From NCBI RefSeq assembly GCF_016612995.1, contig NZ_JAEOAH010000018.1, positions 1 through 64,000 of the forward strand: 64,000 nucleotides of DNA, given 5' to 3'. The translations under genes were made by a program, and so were the position numbers. The notes beneath the pieces were generated by a model. It saw nothing but the letters and a program-made list of their open reading frames with translations. It did no database searches and had not been told where the DNA came from. Below, in pieces: positions 1 through 11,951 of this stretch (positions are counted from its first letter, which is position 1; every line of letters begins with the position of its first letter). Source of the DNA: Viridibacillus soli. GTDB taxonomy: Bacteria > Bacillota > Bacilli > Bacillales_A > Planococcaceae.

Positions 1-39
1 CTCGAGGGGCTGGCCGCTGAAGCTGGATATCTTGATTAA
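1..39 (+). CDS. C-terminal tail of an unidentified protein (partial)
   Basis: Twelve codons remain open from the window edge to a TAA at 37-39 (end reads LEGLAAEAGYLD). The first 60 nt are clearly richer in G+C than the rest of the window. In Bacillus purH normally sits directly upstream of purD, and this tail does not look like the end of PurH. It may belong to an inserted element, but I do not recognise the family. Confidence 0.3.
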   Translation, partial: LEGLAAEAGYLD

Positions 40-101
40 GGAAGGCCACCTAAGTGCGCGACATCGTGTCAAAGGTCATTATTAGTAAAAGTAGCCTAAA
101 T

Positions 102-164
102 GAGCATAGGGTACCGAATTACGAGCATAGAATTGGTTAATTCGAGCATGGCAACTCATCTAAT
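102..164 (+). repeat. Three 21-nt GAGCAT units upstream of purD
   Basis: GAGCATA/G begins at 102, 123 and 144, spacing exactly 21 nt each time. Only the head of the unit is conserved. A further GAGCATCGG at 199 lies out of phase inside a hairpin loop. The period and GAG head match the arrays near 17.2, 29.2, 48.1 and 50.0 kb. Confidence 0.6.
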
Positions 165-183
165 AAATAAACAACACTAAACC

Positions 184-216
184 CGGAACACACCAAGCGA
201 GCATCGGCGTGTTCCG
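184..216 (+). terminator. Strong hairpin in the purD leader
   Basis: CGGAACACACC (184-194) pairs with GGCGTGTTCCG (206-216) with one mismatch, and is followed by a weak T-rich run. It lies 14 nt before the purD ribosome binding site. It could terminate upstream transcription or shape the purD leader. No purine riboswitch core is visible. Confidence 0.45.
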
Positions 217-244
217 TTAGTTTATAAATAGGAGGATTCTTTCA

Positions 245-1501
245 ATGAAAGTACTAGTCATTGGTAGTGGTGGTCGCGAGCATGCAATTGCCAAACAATT
301 TGCAAATGCACCATCAGTTGAGAATGTATTTGTTGCACCAGGTAATGATGGTATGAAAAATGATGTAGAGTGTGTCGCAATTGACGCTTTCAACTTTGCA
401 GAACTTATAGATTTTGCTAAAGAGCAGTCAATCGACTTAACATTTGTCGGACCTGAACAACCTTTAGTAGCTGGTATCGTGGATGCTTTTAATGAAGCGG
501 GTTTACGCATTTTTGGCCCAACTAAGGCTGCAGCTAAAATTGAAGGTAGTAAATCCTTTGCAAAAGAACTAATGCAAAAATACAATATACCAACAGCCGC
601 TTCTGCAACATTTACTGAAGCAGAAGCTGCAATTGCATACGTACAAAAAATGGGTGCTCCAATCGTTGTGAAAGCAGATGGTCTTGCGGCAGGTAAAGGT
701 GTAATCGTTGCGATGACGGAAGAAGAAGCGATTGAAGGTATCGAAGACATGATTGGCAATCAACGCTTTGGGGATTCTTCTTCTCGTGTTGTGATTGAGG
801 AATTCCTTGATGGGGAAGAGTTCTCTTATATGTCATTTGTACATAATGGTCAAATTTATCCGATGGTTATTGCACAAGATCATAAACGTGCATATGATGG
901 CGATAAAGGTCCAAATACAGGTGGAATGGGTGCTTATTCTCCAGTACCTCAAATTTCTGAAACAGTAGTAAAGCGTTCATATGATGAAGTGGTAGAACCC
1001 ACTGTTAAAGCGATGACAGCTGAAGGTTCATCTTTCACAGGGATTTTATACGCAGGGCTTATTTTAACGGCAGAGGGCCCTAAAGTAATTGAATTTAATG
1101 CACGCTTTGGTGATCCTGAGACACAAGTTGTACTACCACGTATGGCTTCTGATTTTGGTGAATTTATGATGGCGTTAATGAATGAACAGCCGTACACTTT
1201 GGAATGGTCAGAAGATGTAATGCTAGGTGTCGTAATTGCTTCAGAAGGATATCCTGGCGATGTACAAAAAGGTGCTAAATTACCGTCACTAGAAAAATTA
1301 TCAGCAGAATTTGATGTTTTCCATGCGGGTACAAAACTTGCAGGAGAAGACTTTGTAGGAAACGGTGGCCGCGTACTACTAGTTGCTACGAAGGCTGCAA
1401 CATTGAAGGAAGCACAAAAAAAAGTATATAAAGGTCTATCTAAAGATACTTGGGATAGATTTTTTTATCGTACTGATATAGGCTGGCGCACGATGAAGTA
1501 A
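245..1501 (+). CDS. purD: Phosphoribosylamine-glycine ligase
   Basis: PurD makes glycinamide ribonucleotide from phosphoribosylamine, glycine and ATP, the second step of de novo purine synthesis, in the cytosol. The 418-aa length is normal. The N-terminus begins with the typical KVLVIGSGGREHA, an ATP-grasp core follows with KADGLAAGKGV, and the family motif FNARFGDPETQ is near residue 285. AGGAGG at about 231 supports the ATG at 245. In Bacillus this is the last gene of the pur operon; here purH is not directly upstream and a hairpin and repeats intervene, so it may have its own promoter. A terminator follows directly. Confidence 0.97.
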   Translation: MKVLVIGSGGREHAIAKQFANAPSVENVFVAPGNDGMKNDVECVAIDAFNFAELIDFAKEQSIDLTFVGPEQPLVAGIVDAFNEAGLRIFGPTKAAAKIEGSKSFAKELMQKYNIPTAASATFTEAEAAIAYVQKMGAPIVVKADGLAAGKGVIVAMTEEEAIEGIEDMIGNQRFGDSSSRVVIEEFLDGEEFSYMSFVHNGQIYPMVIAQDHKRAYDGDKGPNTGGMGAYSPVPQISETVVKRSYDEVVEPTVKAMTAEGSSFTGILYAGLILTAEGPKVIEFNARFGDPETQVVLPRMASDFGEFMMALMNEQPYTLEWSEDVMLGVVIASEGYPGDVQKGAKLPSLEKLSAEFDVFHAGTKLAGEDFVGNGGRVLLVATKAATLKEAQKKVYKGLSKDTWDRFFYRTDIGWRTMK

Positions 1502-1510
1502 AATGAAAAA

Positions 1511-1540
1511 CTGTCCGATAAAAAATATCGGACAGCTTTT
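1511..1540 (+). terminator. Terminator after purD
   Basis: CTGTCCGATA (1511-1520) and TATCGGACAG (1526-1535) form a perfect 10-bp stem with a 5-nt loop, followed by CTTTTTG and preceded by AAAAA, so it may work for both converging genes. Confidence 0.9.
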
Positions 1541-1554
1541 TGTTCATATGGGTT

Positions 1555-1965
1555 TTACGTAGTAGATGAACTAGCTTGACTGTTATTATTGTTCTTTTTT
1601 TGATCATTGGACTGATTTTTAGAATCACTGTTTTGTGAATCACTGTTTTTGCTATTCATATTCCCGCCAGCAAAATCCTTCATCAGTTGATCAATATTAG
1701 GGATGATGCTTGCAGCTTGGCCACCAAATGCGCTAGTCATAGAGCTATCGACCGCACTTTGCATGGTAGAGCTCATCATTGCCTTTGTTGGACAATATTT
1801 TAGTATACCTTCAGCTGTTTTCATTGCACCGAAAATAATCATCATCCGACCTCTAGTACAATTAGGATTGCGCGAAATTCTGCCAATACCAAATGCGGTC
1901 ATACCCACACCACAGGTTAGTCGCATAAAAGCATTTTTCGTACTTAAGTTTTCTGATTGAGTCAA
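1555..1965 (-). CDS. YgaP/DUF2892-like small protein with disordered tail
   Basis: The 136-residue product has a hydrophobic glycine-rich N-terminal half (residues about 12-75, including FMRLTCGVGMTAFGIGR) and an Asn/Ser/Lys-rich low-complexity tail from about 105 to the end. The N-terminal half resembles the DUF2892/YgaP membrane domain; this is a resemblance, not a firm assignment. A GTG at 1974 overlaps the AGGAGG (1980-1975), so the TTG at 1965, 9 nt downstream of it, is the better start. The gene converges on purD. Function is unknown. Confidence 0.7.
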   Translation of the reverse strand: MTQSENLSTKNAFMRLTCGVGMTAFGIGRISRNPNCTRGRMMIIFGAMKTAEGILKYCPTKAMMSSTMQSAVDSSMTSAFGGQAASIIPNIDQLMKDFAGGNMNSKNSDSQNSDSKNQSNDQKKNNNNSQASSSTT

Positions 1966-2148
1966 TAAAGTCACCCTCCTAAATAAATTTTCCCATAATT
2001 AAACAACGAAAAACTTTGATTTCCTAAAGTGCTGTGATACGATAATTTAGTGATGCGAAATAAGAATCAAATCCTATTTTTTACATAAACTAAAAAACCA
2101 TTTAACGAGCATGAAAATATGAAAGAAGAAAGAAAGGAGATGGATGTA

Positions 2149-3879
2149 ATGCAAGAACCCTCGTGGAAAATCGGGCAAATCCGTCAGCAAATTGCCATCA
2201 TTGATGGTAAAGAAGCACCTAATTTAGTTATTAAAAACGCACGTTATTTACATGGTGTATACAAACAATGGATCCAGGGGAATATTTGGATCGCAAAAGA
2301 TCGTATTGTATATGCGGGTCCTAAAATGCCAACAAATACAACGGCAACAGAGATTGTTGATGCTAAGGGACAGACGATTGTTCCAGGTTATATTGAACCG
2401 CATGTTCATCCATTTCAGCTTTATAATCCCCAAACATTTGCAGATTATGCGGCTCAACTTGGAACAACAACATTTCTATCCGACAACTTAATGTTATTTT
2501 TATTATTAAAAAACAAGAAAGCGTTTTCAATTTTAGATCAATTAAAACAGCTCCCATTTGCATTTTATTGGTGGGCACGATTTGATTCGCAAACAGAACT
2601 TGAAAATGAGCATGATTTATTTATGACGACAGCTATCAGTGATTGGCTTGAACGTTCAGATGTTATTTTAGGCGGAGAGTTAACAGGCTGGCCAAGGTTA
2701 CTTGCTGGTGATGACCAAATGCTTTATTGGTTGCAACTTGCAAAAGCACATGGCAAGAAAATTGAAGCGCATTTGCCAGGTGCCTCTGAAAGAACATTGG
2801 CACGTATGAAATTATTTGGCGCAGATAGTGATCATGAATCGATGACTTTAGAAGAAGTGGAAAATCGTATTTTGCATGGTTATGCTGTGACATTACGTCA
2901 CTCATCAATCCGTCCAGATTTACCTATTTTATTAAAAGACATCGTTGAAAAGGGTTTGAATATTTTTGATCATTTAATGATGACAACAGATGGTGCAACA
3001 CCTTCATTCTATATAGATGGTGTGATGGACAAATGTATTCAAGTTGCACTGGATGCAGGAGTAGCACCAATCGATGCATATCAGATGGCTTCTTACAATG
3101 TCGCGCGCTATTATAATATGACCAATTTGCACGGACTAATTGCAACTGGCCGCTTTGCTACATTGAATATTTTAGAAAATGAATTTAACCCAGTGCCGGT
3201 TAGTGTGTTATCAAAAGGAGTTTGGTTAAAGCGTGACAATGAAAAAGTATACGCTCTACCAGCAATCGATTGGTCAGCAATTGATTCACTAGATTTAGAT
3301 TTTGATCTAACGGATGATGACTTCCAATTTTCAATGCCATTTGGGATTCAATTATTAAACGATGTTATTACTAAGCCTTACAGCGTATCAGTTCATACAA
3401 ATGAAGGTAAACTTAGCACGGATCATGATGAATGTTATTTAATGTTGATTGATAAAAAGGGGAAATGGCGTGTAAACACGCTATTAAAAGGTTTTGCTAC
3501 TCATCTACAAGGTTTTGCATCCTCATATTCTAGTACTGGCGATATAATTTTAATCGGAAAAAATACGAAAGATATGTTAGTGGCCTTCAATGAAATGAAG
3601 AAAATGAACGGCGGTATCGTAATCGTTGAAAACGGACTAGTTGTAGAAAGCTTACCACTATCAATTGGAGGAGGATTATCGGCTGAGCCTGTAGAACTAT
3701 TAATAGAGCAGGAATTAGCACTCAAGAAAAAGTTGCAGGAACGTGGCTATCATCTTGGAGATGCTATTTATACTTTGCTATTTTTACAATCTACTCACTT
3801 GCCTTATATTCGAATTACACAACGCGGTATTTTTGATGTCATGAAGAAAACCGTTCTATTCCCGTCAGTTATGAGATAG
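2149..3879 (+). CDS. yerA: Adenine-deaminase-like amidohydrolase (YerA type)
   Basis: This is an amidohydrolase-superfamily protein related to adenine deaminase AdeC, which converts adenine to hypoxanthine. The family layout is visible: a small beta domain, then the metal motif EPHVHPF (about residue 84), a TIM-barrel core with AHLPGAS, HGYAVTLRHSS and LMMTTDGATPS, and the C-terminal adenine-deaminase domain with GGIVIVENG. In B. subtilis the yerA product is an AdeC paralogue whose activity is uncertain, so substrate is inference. An upstream ATG at 2119 is in frame and an ATG at 2140 abuts the AAAGGAG, so I choose ATG 2149 with 9-nt spacing (576 aa). It leads straight into yerB. Confidence 0.85.
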   Translation: MQEPSWKIGQIRQQIAIIDGKEAPNLVIKNARYLHGVYKQWIQGNIWIAKDRIVYAGPKMPTNTTATEIVDAKGQTIVPGYIEPHVHPFQLYNPQTFADYAAQLGTTTFLSDNLMLFLLLKNKKAFSILDQLKQLPFAFYWWARFDSQTELENEHDLFMTTAISDWLERSDVILGGELTGWPRLLAGDDQMLYWLQLAKAHGKKIEAHLPGASERTLARMKLFGADSDHESMTLEEVENRILHGYAVTLRHSSIRPDLPILLKDIVEKGLNIFDHLMMTTDGATPSFYIDGVMDKCIQVALDAGVAPIDAYQMASYNVARYYNMTNLHGLIATGRFATLNILENEFNPVPVSVLSKGVWLKRDNEKVYALPAIDWSAIDSLDLDFDLTDDDFQFSMPFGIQLLNDVITKPYSVSVHTNEGKLSTDHDECYLMLIDKKGKWRVNTLLKGFATHLQGFASSYSSTGDIILIGKNTKDMLVAFNEMKKMNGGIVIVENGLVVESLPLSIGGGLSAEPVELLIEQELALKKKLQERGYHLGDAIYTLLFLQSTHLPYIRITQRGIFDVMKKTVLFPSVMR

Positions 3880-3890
3880 GAGGAAACCTT

Positions 3891-4931
3891 TTGAAGAGGA
3901 AATTAATTATTGTAATGCTACTAGTGCTTGCCGCATTAATAGTGGGATGTTCAAAAGAGAAAGAAAAAGAAGAAGAAAAGAAGGAACCAGCAACAGCAGA
4001 AGTACCAGCCGAAGTAGAGAAAAAAACATATATCACACCGTTTACTGGAGTAGAAGTGGATAAAAAACCTACGATGCGCCCTGTAATGGTGACGATTAAC
4101 AATCAACCACAAGCACGTCCGCAATCAGGTTTAACTTCGGCAGATCTTATTTATGAAATGGTTGCAGAAGGAAATATTACACGTATACTTGCGGTATTCC
4201 AAAGTGAATTACCAGAAAATATCGGACCTGTCAGAAGTGCGAGAGATTATTTTGTTGACTTAGCAAAAGGCTTAGATGCATTTTATATTGCACATGGCTA
4301 TAGTCCAGAAGCGAAATCGATGTTGACGACAGGTGTTGTGGATAATATTAATGGAATGCAATATGATGGTTCGTTATTTAAACGTTCAGCAGATCGCGTA
4401 GCCCCCCATAACTCCTATATTTCTGAGGAAAGTGTAAAATTAGGGGAAGAAAAAGTTGATGCTGCATTAAAATTGCAGAAAAAAGTACCTTTCTCTTTTT
4501 ATGAGTCAGTTGAAGATGTTAAAATAGACAAGGTTATATCGAAAGTTGATATTCGTTACGGCTCTGATGAGCAATTTCATAACACATTTACATATAACGA
4601 GGACAGTAAATTATATGAACGTCAATCTGGTGGCGTTGTGACGAAGGATCTATTGAATGATGAATCTGTACAAGTTGCCAATGTTTTATTTTTTGAAATC
4701 AATCATAGTACTGTCGATCAAAAGGGGCGTCAAGCGCTAGACTTGGCTTCAGGTGGAAGTGGCTATGTCTTTCAAGCAGGGCAAAAGTTAGATGTGAAAT
4801 GGCGAAATGTAGATGGCGTATTGTTACCATATGCCGACGATAAGCCTGTCAAACTAGTGCCTGGTAAGTCATGGATAAACTTCGTACCTTCCAATCCTGG
4901 ATTAGCAAAATTGGTCACATATAAACCTTAA
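3891..4931 (+). CDS. yerB: YerB-type lipoprotein (DUF3048)
   Basis: A secreted lipoprotein of unknown role. Residues 1-19 form a lipoprotein signal with lipobox LIVGC, so Cys20 would be lipidated. A charged Lys/Glu linker follows (22-45), then the DUF3048 domains with GPVRSARDYF and the later DVKWRNVDG segment. The start is TTG at 3891, 6 nt after AGGAGG. It begins 11 nt after yerA and is 23 nt from yerC, matching the yerA-yerB-yerC order of B. subtilis, so the three are probably one transcript. Confidence 0.93.
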   Translation: MKRKLIIVMLLVLAALIVGCSKEKEKEEEKKEPATAEVPAEVEKKTYITPFTGVEVDKKPTMRPVMVTINNQPQARPQSGLTSADLIYEMVAEGNITRILAVFQSELPENIGPVRSARDYFVDLAKGLDAFYIAHGYSPEAKSMLTTGVVDNINGMQYDGSLFKRSADRVAPHNSYISEESVKLGEEKVDAALKLQKKVPFSFYESVEDVKIDKVISKVDIRYGSDEQFHNTFTYNEDSKLYERQSGGVVTKDLLNDESVQVANVLFFEINHSTVDQKGRQALDLASGGSGYVFQAGQKLDVKWRNVDGVLLPYADDKPVKLVPGKSWINFVPSNPGLAKLVTYKP

Positions 4932-4954
4932 TGAAGGAAAGGGGGAAATGAAGC

Positions 4955-5275
4955 ATGCAAATAGAGAAAATTCGTGGTCATCAAACAGACCAATTATTTA
5001 AAGCAGTATTAGAATTGAATGATATTGAAGAATGCTATAAATTCTTTGATGATCTATGTACAATAACTGAAATTCAATCTTTAGCACAACGTTTTGAAGT
5101 AGCGCATTTATTACGCTTGAAAAAAACGTATGAAACAATTAAAAAGGAAACAGGTGCTTCTACAGCGACAATTTCGCGTGTACGTCGTTGCTTTGATTAT
5201 GGTAACGATACATATGATGAGATGCTTGGTCGCCTTTATCCTGACGAAAAACCTTTTCTAGCACCTAAAGGCTGA
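4955..5275 (+). CDS. yerC: YerC/YecD family TrpR-related DNA-binding protein
   Basis: A 106-aa helix-turn-helix protein related to the Trp repressor. The family signature EIQSLAQRFEVAHLL and the recognition helix TGASTATISRVRRC are clear. B. subtilis YerC sits at the same locus; its regulon is not well defined to my knowledge. An AAAGGGGG site precedes the ATG. It closes the yerA-yerB-yerC unit, and a terminator follows within 40 nt. Confidence 0.93.
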   Translation: MQIEKIRGHQTDQLFKAVLELNDIEECYKFFDDLCTITEIQSLAQRFEVAHLLRLKKTYETIKKETGASTATISRVRRCFDYGNDTYDEMLGRLYPDEKPFLAPKG

Positions 5276-5299
5276 AAAGTTGTATAGCAAATATAAGTG

Positions 5300-5336
5300 A
5301 AACTGACTGAGCAGATGTCTGTTCAGTTTTTTTCTT
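5300..5336 (+). terminator. Terminator after yerC
   Basis: CTGAGCAGA (5307-5315) pairs with TCTGTTCAG (5318-5326) with one G-U pair, then TTTTTTT. Confidence 0.85.
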
Positions 5337-5489
5337 GTGAAATAAAGATTATAATAAATTCTCCATCTCTCCTTTCATATTTTGAATGGAGGGTCTGTTT
5401 GACTAATGTATACTGGTAATTAGAGAGAATGCTCGGTAGCTCTTTGGCCAAGCTGAATAGATATTAACATTTTAGATAGGTGGGTAAAA

Positions 5490-6176
5490 ATGGAGTTTCA
5501 AAATTGGCGTCATGTATTTAAAATTGATCCGGCAAAACCTATGGCAGATGAAGTGCTAGAGCAACTATGTGAATCTGGCACAGATGCAGTAATAGTGGGT
5601 GGTACGGATGATGTGACAATTGATAATGTTTTAGATTTATTAGTAAGAATTCGACGCTTTACAGTGCCGGTAGTGCTAGAGATTTCTAATTTAGAATCAG
5701 TCACACCAGGCTTCGATTTTTACTTTATTCCAACAGTGTTGAATAGTAATAACACAGCATGGGTAAAAGACTTACATCACCAAGCAATTAAAGAATATGG
5801 TGATATCATGATGTGGGACGAGCTTTTTGCTGAAGGCTATTGCATATTAAATTCAGATTGTAAGGCTGCAAAAGTGACTGAGGCAAATACGGAGTTAGAC
5901 TCAGATGACGTTGTTGCTTATGCTAGAATGGCTGAAAATCTTTTTAATTTACCTATTTTTTATTTAGAATATAGCGGCACTTATGGGAATCCTAATGTAG
6001 TGAAAGACGTGCAAAATGTATTAGAAAAGACACGTCTATTTTACGGCGGAGGTATTAAGAACGCGGAGCAGGCGAAGGAAATGTCCCAATTAGCAAATAC
6101 CGTCGTAATTGGTAATGTAATTTATGACGATTTAAAAGCAGCTTTAAGTACGGTAAAAGCAGTGAAAGAAATATAA
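5490..6176 (+). CDS. pcrB: Heptaprenylglyceryl phosphate synthase
   Basis: PcrB transfers a heptaprenyl group to sn-glycerol-1-phosphate, giving an archaeal-type ether lipid precursor in Bacillales. The 228-aa length fits, and the TIM-barrel phosphate-binding segments are visible: VGGTDDV (near 39), [11 protein letters not shown] (near 160) and [12 protein letters not shown] (near 190). ATG 5490 has a GGTGGG-type site 7 nt upstream. It precedes pcrA as in B. subtilis, but a separate promoter with a LexA-like box lies between the two, so pcrA can be driven independently. Confidence 0.95.
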   Translation: MEFQNWRHVFKIDPAKPMADEVLEQLCESGTDAVIVGGTDDVTIDNVLDLLVRIRRFTVPVVLEISNLESVTPGFDFYFIPTVLNSNNTAWVKDLHHQAIKEYGDIMMWDELFAEGYCILNSDCKAAKVTEANTELDSDDVVAYARMAENLFNLPIFYLEYSGTYGNPNVVKDVQNVLEKTRLFYGGGIKNAEQAKEMSQLANTVVIGNVIYDDLKAALSTVKAVKEI

Positions 6177-6207
6177 AACTATAGTATAATTAAGAACAAA
6201 CGTTTGT
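6162..6207 (+). promoter_or_regulatory. pcrA promoter with LexA (SOS) box
   Basis: A -10 TATAAT lies at 6185-6190 with a weak -35 GTGAAA at 6162-6167 (17-nt spacer). AGAACAAACGTTTGT at 6193-6207 fits the Gram-positive LexA consensus CGAAC-N4-GTTCG in its core (GAAC-AAAC-GTTTG) and would cover the transcription start. The pcrA-ligA-yerH operon belongs to the B. subtilis SOS regulon, which supports the reading. Confidence 0.75.
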
Positions 6208-6228
6208 ATTGTATAAAGGTGGTGCGTT

Positions 6229-8472
6229 ATGGAACAGTTAACAAATAATTTATTAAAAGGTATGAATCCTGAACAAGCAGAAGCTGTGAAAACAACTGAA
6301 GGGCCATTACTTATAATGGCTGGTGCAGGCTCAGGGAAAACACGCGTACTAACTCATCGTATCGCGTATTTAGTCATTGAGAAAAAGGTCTATCCTTCGA
6401 AAATATTAGCCCTTACTTTCACGAACAAAGCAGCACGTGAAATGAGAGAGCGTATAGATGGTCTACTAGGAAACGGTACAGGACAACAAATGTGGGTATC
6501 TACATTCCACTCGATGTGTGTTCGGATTTTACGTCGTGATATTGATCGCATTGGCTACAATAAAAACTTTTCAATTCTAGATACAACTGACCAATTGACG
6601 GTGATTAAAAACGTCTTGAAAGAGTTAAATATCGACCCGAAACGTCATGATCCACGCTCTATGCTAAACGCAATTAGCTCAGCTAAAAACGAATGCATTG
6701 ACATTGAAACATATAAGGCGCAAGTGAGCGCAACGAATCCATATGAAAAAACAGTTGCAGATGTCTATGAAGGCTACCAAAAACGCCTTCGTAAAAACCA
6801 ATCATTAGATTTTGATGATTTGATTATGATGACAATTCGTTTATTCCAACAGGTGCCTGAAGTACTTGAGAATTATCAAAATCGTTTCCAATATATTCAC
6901 GTCGATGAATATCAAGATACGAACCACTCTCAATATCAATTAGTTCAAATGCTTGCGAAGAAATTCCAGAATATCTGTGTTGTAGGTGACTCTGATCAAT
7001 CTATTTATCGTTGGCGCGGGGCCGATATCCAAAATATTTTATCTTTTGAAAAGAGTTACCCTACGGCAAAAGCGATTATGCTAGAACAAAATTACCGTTC
7101 TACAGCACGCATCCTTCAAGCAGCTAATGACGTCATAAAAAATAACACGAGCCGCTATCCTAAAGAACTTCGTACGGAAAATGCTGAAGGTGAGAAAATT
7201 GCTATTCATCGTTCGTATGATGAGAGACAAGAAGCTCAATTCGTCGTACAAACAATTCAAGATTTGATGTTAAAAGATAATCGCTCACTCGATGATTTTT
7301 CGATTCTTTACCGTACAAATGCACAATCTCGCGCGATGGAAGAAGTATTAGTGAAATCGAATATGGCTTATACAATCGTCGGCGGCACGAAGTTCTATGA
7401 CCGTAAAGAAATAAAGGATTTACTAGCTTACCTGCGTTTAATTGCTAACAATGATGACGATTTATCTTTAGCGCGCATTATTAACGAGCCAAAACGTAGT
7501 ATCGGTGCAACTTCATTTGATCGTATGGCGCAATTTGCATTTGAGCAAGATCGTTCTATTTTCGATGCATTACGAGAAGTTGATTTTATGGGCTTGCCTG
7601 CAAAAGCAACAAATGCAGCAGCAAAATTCCATGCAATGATTTCTGGCTTTACGCAAATGCAGGAGTATTTATCTGTGACGGAGTTAGTTGAGCAAGTGCT
7701 CGATAAATCAGGCTACCGTGAAATGTTGCAAATTGAAAAAACGATTGAAGCAGAAAGTCGCTTAGAGAATATCGATGAATTTTTAACAGTTACAAAAGCA
7801 TTCGAAGCGCAAAGTGATGATAAAACGCTCGTTGCCTTTTTAACGGACTTGGCACTAATTGCAGACATCGATTCACTTGATAAAGAGGACGAGTCTAAAG
7901 GGAGCATCGTCTTAATGACAATGCACTCGGCAAAAGGTTTAGAATTCCCAGTTGTTTTCATCATCGGTATGGAAGAAAATATTTTCCCACATTCACGTTC
8001 ATTACAAGATGAGGATGAAATGGAAGAGGAGCGTCGTTTGGCGTATGTCGGTGTCACACGTGCTGAGCAGAAATTATTCTTAACTTGCGCGCAAACGCGT
8101 ACTATTTTTGGACGCAGTAGCTATAATAGTCCATCACGTTTCCTTCAAGAAATTGATAGTGACATTATTGAAGATATTTCGTCTAACAAAAGTAGTGCTA
8201 GTGGTGGTGCTGGGCGTTCAACGCGATCTTCAGGCTTTGCAACAAAAGCGCCAACAACGCGTACAGTTGTGTCAAAATCTGCTTATCAACAATCTGGTGG
8301 AGAAAAGCTTGGTTGGGCTTCAGGGGATAAAGCAGCTCATAAAAAATGGGGTGTCGGTACAGTTGTTAGTGTCCGCGGTGAAGGTGAAAATGTTGAGCTA
8401 GATATCGCATTCCCAAGCCCAACAGGTATTAAACGATTATTAGCAAAATTTGCGCCTATTGAAAAAGTATAG
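6229..8472 (+). CDS. pcrA: ATP-dependent 3'-5' DNA helicase PcrA
   Basis: PcrA is the UvrD/Rep-family superfamily 1A helicase of Gram-positives, used in repair, rolling-circle replication and removal of RNA polymerase and RecA. The 747-aa product shows Walker A AGAGSGKT (near 31), motif Ia TFTNKAA, motif [10 protein letters not shown] (near 225), motif [16 protein letters not shown], motif IV EQNYRS, motif [11 protein letters not shown] (near 565) and motif [10 protein letters not shown]. The C-terminal basic region ends in the RNA-polymerase-binding fold ([10 protein letters not shown]). A GGTGG site precedes ATG 6229. It is followed after 24 nt by ligA. Confidence 0.98.
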   Translation: MEQLTNNLLKGMNPEQAEAVKTTEGPLLIMAGAGSGKTRVLTHRIAYLVIEKKVYPSKILALTFTNKAAREMRERIDGLLGNGTGQQMWVSTFHSMCVRILRRDIDRIGYNKNFSILDTTDQLTVIKNVLKELNIDPKRHDPRSMLNAISSAKNECIDIETYKAQVSATNPYEKTVADVYEGYQKRLRKNQSLDFDDLIMMTIRLFQQVPEVLENYQNRFQYIHVDEYQDTNHSQYQLVQMLAKKFQNICVVGDSDQSIYRWRGADIQNILSFEKSYPTAKAIMLEQNYRSTARILQAANDVIKNNTSRYPKELRTENAEGEKIAIHRSYDERQEAQFVVQTIQDLMLKDNRSLDDFSILYRTNAQSRAMEEVLVKSNMAYTIVGGTKFYDRKEIKDLLAYLRLIANNDDDLSLARIINEPKRSIGATSFDRMAQFAFEQDRSIFDALREVDFMGLPAKATNAAAKFHAMISGFTQMQEYLSVTELVEQVLDKSGYREMLQIEKTIEAESRLENIDEFLTVTKAFEAQSDDKTLVAFLTDLALIADIDSLDKEDESKGSIVLMTMHSAKGLEFPVVFIIGMEENIFPHSRSLQDEDEMEEERRLAYVGVTRAEQKLFLTCAQTRTIFGRSSYNSPSRFLQEIDSDIIEDISSNKSSASGGAGRSTRSSGFATKAPTTRTVVSKSAYQQSGGEKLGWASGDKAAHKKWGVGTVVSVRGEGENVELDIAFPSPTGIKRLLAKFAPIEKV

Positions 8473-8496
8473 GCGTAGTTGCGGAGGAATAAATGA

Positions 8497-10503
<2,007 letters not shown>

Positions 10504-10517
10504 AGGAGTTCAAGATA

Positions 10518-11660
10518 ATGAACCGACTTCGCTGGATACCGGCGATGATTGTTGTTGCAATGCTTGCAGGCTGCGTTCCATCATTAAAGAATGACACGGA
10601 AGTAGTACAAAGCGATGCAAAAGACAAAGAAGAAGCAACGATCATTCCTAATATGCAAATTGATGACCAATACTACCGTACTCTTTTACCTTATAAAGAA
10701 AGTGCAAGTAGAGGTTTGATTGTTTCAAACATTTATTCAAAATATGATGTAACAGAAGCAGAAAGCGGACTGTTACGCCTATCAAAAAATGCTTTCGATC
10801 CAAGCAAGTACTTCTTCCAAGAGGGACAATATTTAGATAAAGATACGGCATCTTCATGGCTAGAGCGTAGTTCTCAAAAAGATGAAGGTCTAAACCCTGC
10901 TACTAGTTCTAAAATGTCGCCAACTGAGCGTGCTACAAAGGCACCAATCTATTTGGCTCATATCGTAGAGCAAAATTATCTTGAAAAGACAGATAAAAAT
11001 AAAGTGAAGCTTGCGGGTGTATCTATCGGTTTAGCACTTAACTCTATTTATTATTATCAAAAAGAGGATTATGGTGCAACTTATGAAGAATCGATACTTG
11101 AACCGACTTTAACAGAACAAGGGAAAAAAATTGCTGCTCAAGTTATCCAACGATTACGTCAAAAAGAGGGACTAGAAAACGTTCCAATGGTTGTTGGGCT
11201 ATTTAAACAGCAAAGTCGTAGCTCCATCGTTCCAGGCACATATATCTCTTACGGAATTGTAGATGAGGGATCTAATAAAGTGTCAGAATGGCAATCGGTT
11301 AAAGAGGAATACGTGTTATTCCCAACAAATGATATTAAAGAAAACTATCGTGAAATGAATCAGTACTTTAAAAACTTCAAACAAGATATTGATAAATATT
11401 TTACTAACTATACAAATGTAATCGGAACAGGGTTCTATCAAAATAATAAAATTAAAAAGTTAACAATTGATATCCCAATTAAATTTTATGGTACATCTGA
11501 AATTGTTGGCTTCACACAATTCATGGCTGGAGAAGTAATGGATCAATTCCCTAAAGGTTTAAAAGTAGAAGTGAACGTTACTTCTGTCAATGGACCAGAG
11601 GCATTGGTAGTGAAAGAAGCGAATAGTGATAAGCCGGATGTGCATATTTATAACGACTAG
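10518..11660 (+). CDS. camS: CamS-family lipoprotein (YerH)
   Basis: A membrane-anchored lipoprotein of the CamS family, named for the enterococcal/staphylococcal sex-pheromone precursors that are cut from the signal peptide. Residues 1-18 form the signal, with lipobox MLAGC and Cys19 as the anchor. The 380-aa length and C-terminal domain (TDIKENYREMNQYF, near 275) fit the family. It starts 14 nt after ligA behind AAAGGAG and ends the pcrA operon at a terminator. The role of the protein in Bacillus is unknown. Confidence 0.93.
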   Translation: MNRLRWIPAMIVVAMLAGCVPSLKNDTEVVQSDAKDKEEATIIPNMQIDDQYYRTLLPYKESASRGLIVSNIYSKYDVTEAESGLLRLSKNAFDPSKYFFQEGQYLDKDTASSWLERSSQKDEGLNPATSSKMSPTERATKAPIYLAHIVEQNYLEKTDKNKVKLAGVSIGLALNSIYYYQKEDYGATYEESILEPTLTEQGKKIAAQVIQRLRQKEGLENVPMVVGLFKQQSRSSIVPGTYISYGIVDEGSNKVSEWQSVKEEYVLFPTNDIKENYREMNQYFKNFKQDIDKYFTNYTNVIGTGFYQNNKIKKLTIDIPIKFYGTSEIVGFTQFMAGEVMDQFPKGLKVEVNVTSVNGPEALVVKEANSDKPDVHIYND

Positions 11661-11670
11661 CTTTTCACGT

Positions 11671-11706
11671 AAAGGGTGCGGCCTATATGTCGCACTCTTT
11701 AATTTT
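11671..11706 (+). terminator. Terminator after camS
   Basis: AAAGGGTGCG (11671-11680) and CGCACTCTTT (11691-11700) form the stem, followed by AATTTTG. Confidence 0.8.
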
Positions 11707-11951
11707 GTAGAAAGCATGAAAATCATTCTTATTTGTGTCGATAAAATGTATAATTTGAAAGTAGTCAATTTTCTCTATTCCTTTTAGCTATAATGGATTA
11801 TGTATGAGTACAGCAAGGTTATGAATAAAGAAAAGAAAAGCCTTTATTTTCAAGCGTTTGGAGCTGCTTTTGTGGATAGAAGCGCCTTGCATAAATATTA
11901 CTAAAAATGATATTATTATCGGTATGGTTATTGAATTCGGAGGTGTGAAGA

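Noticed and set aside
1980-2148. Purine riboswitch before the adenine-deaminase-like gene or purD
   Set aside because: The conserved loop and junction sequences of the purine aptamer are not visible in either leader.
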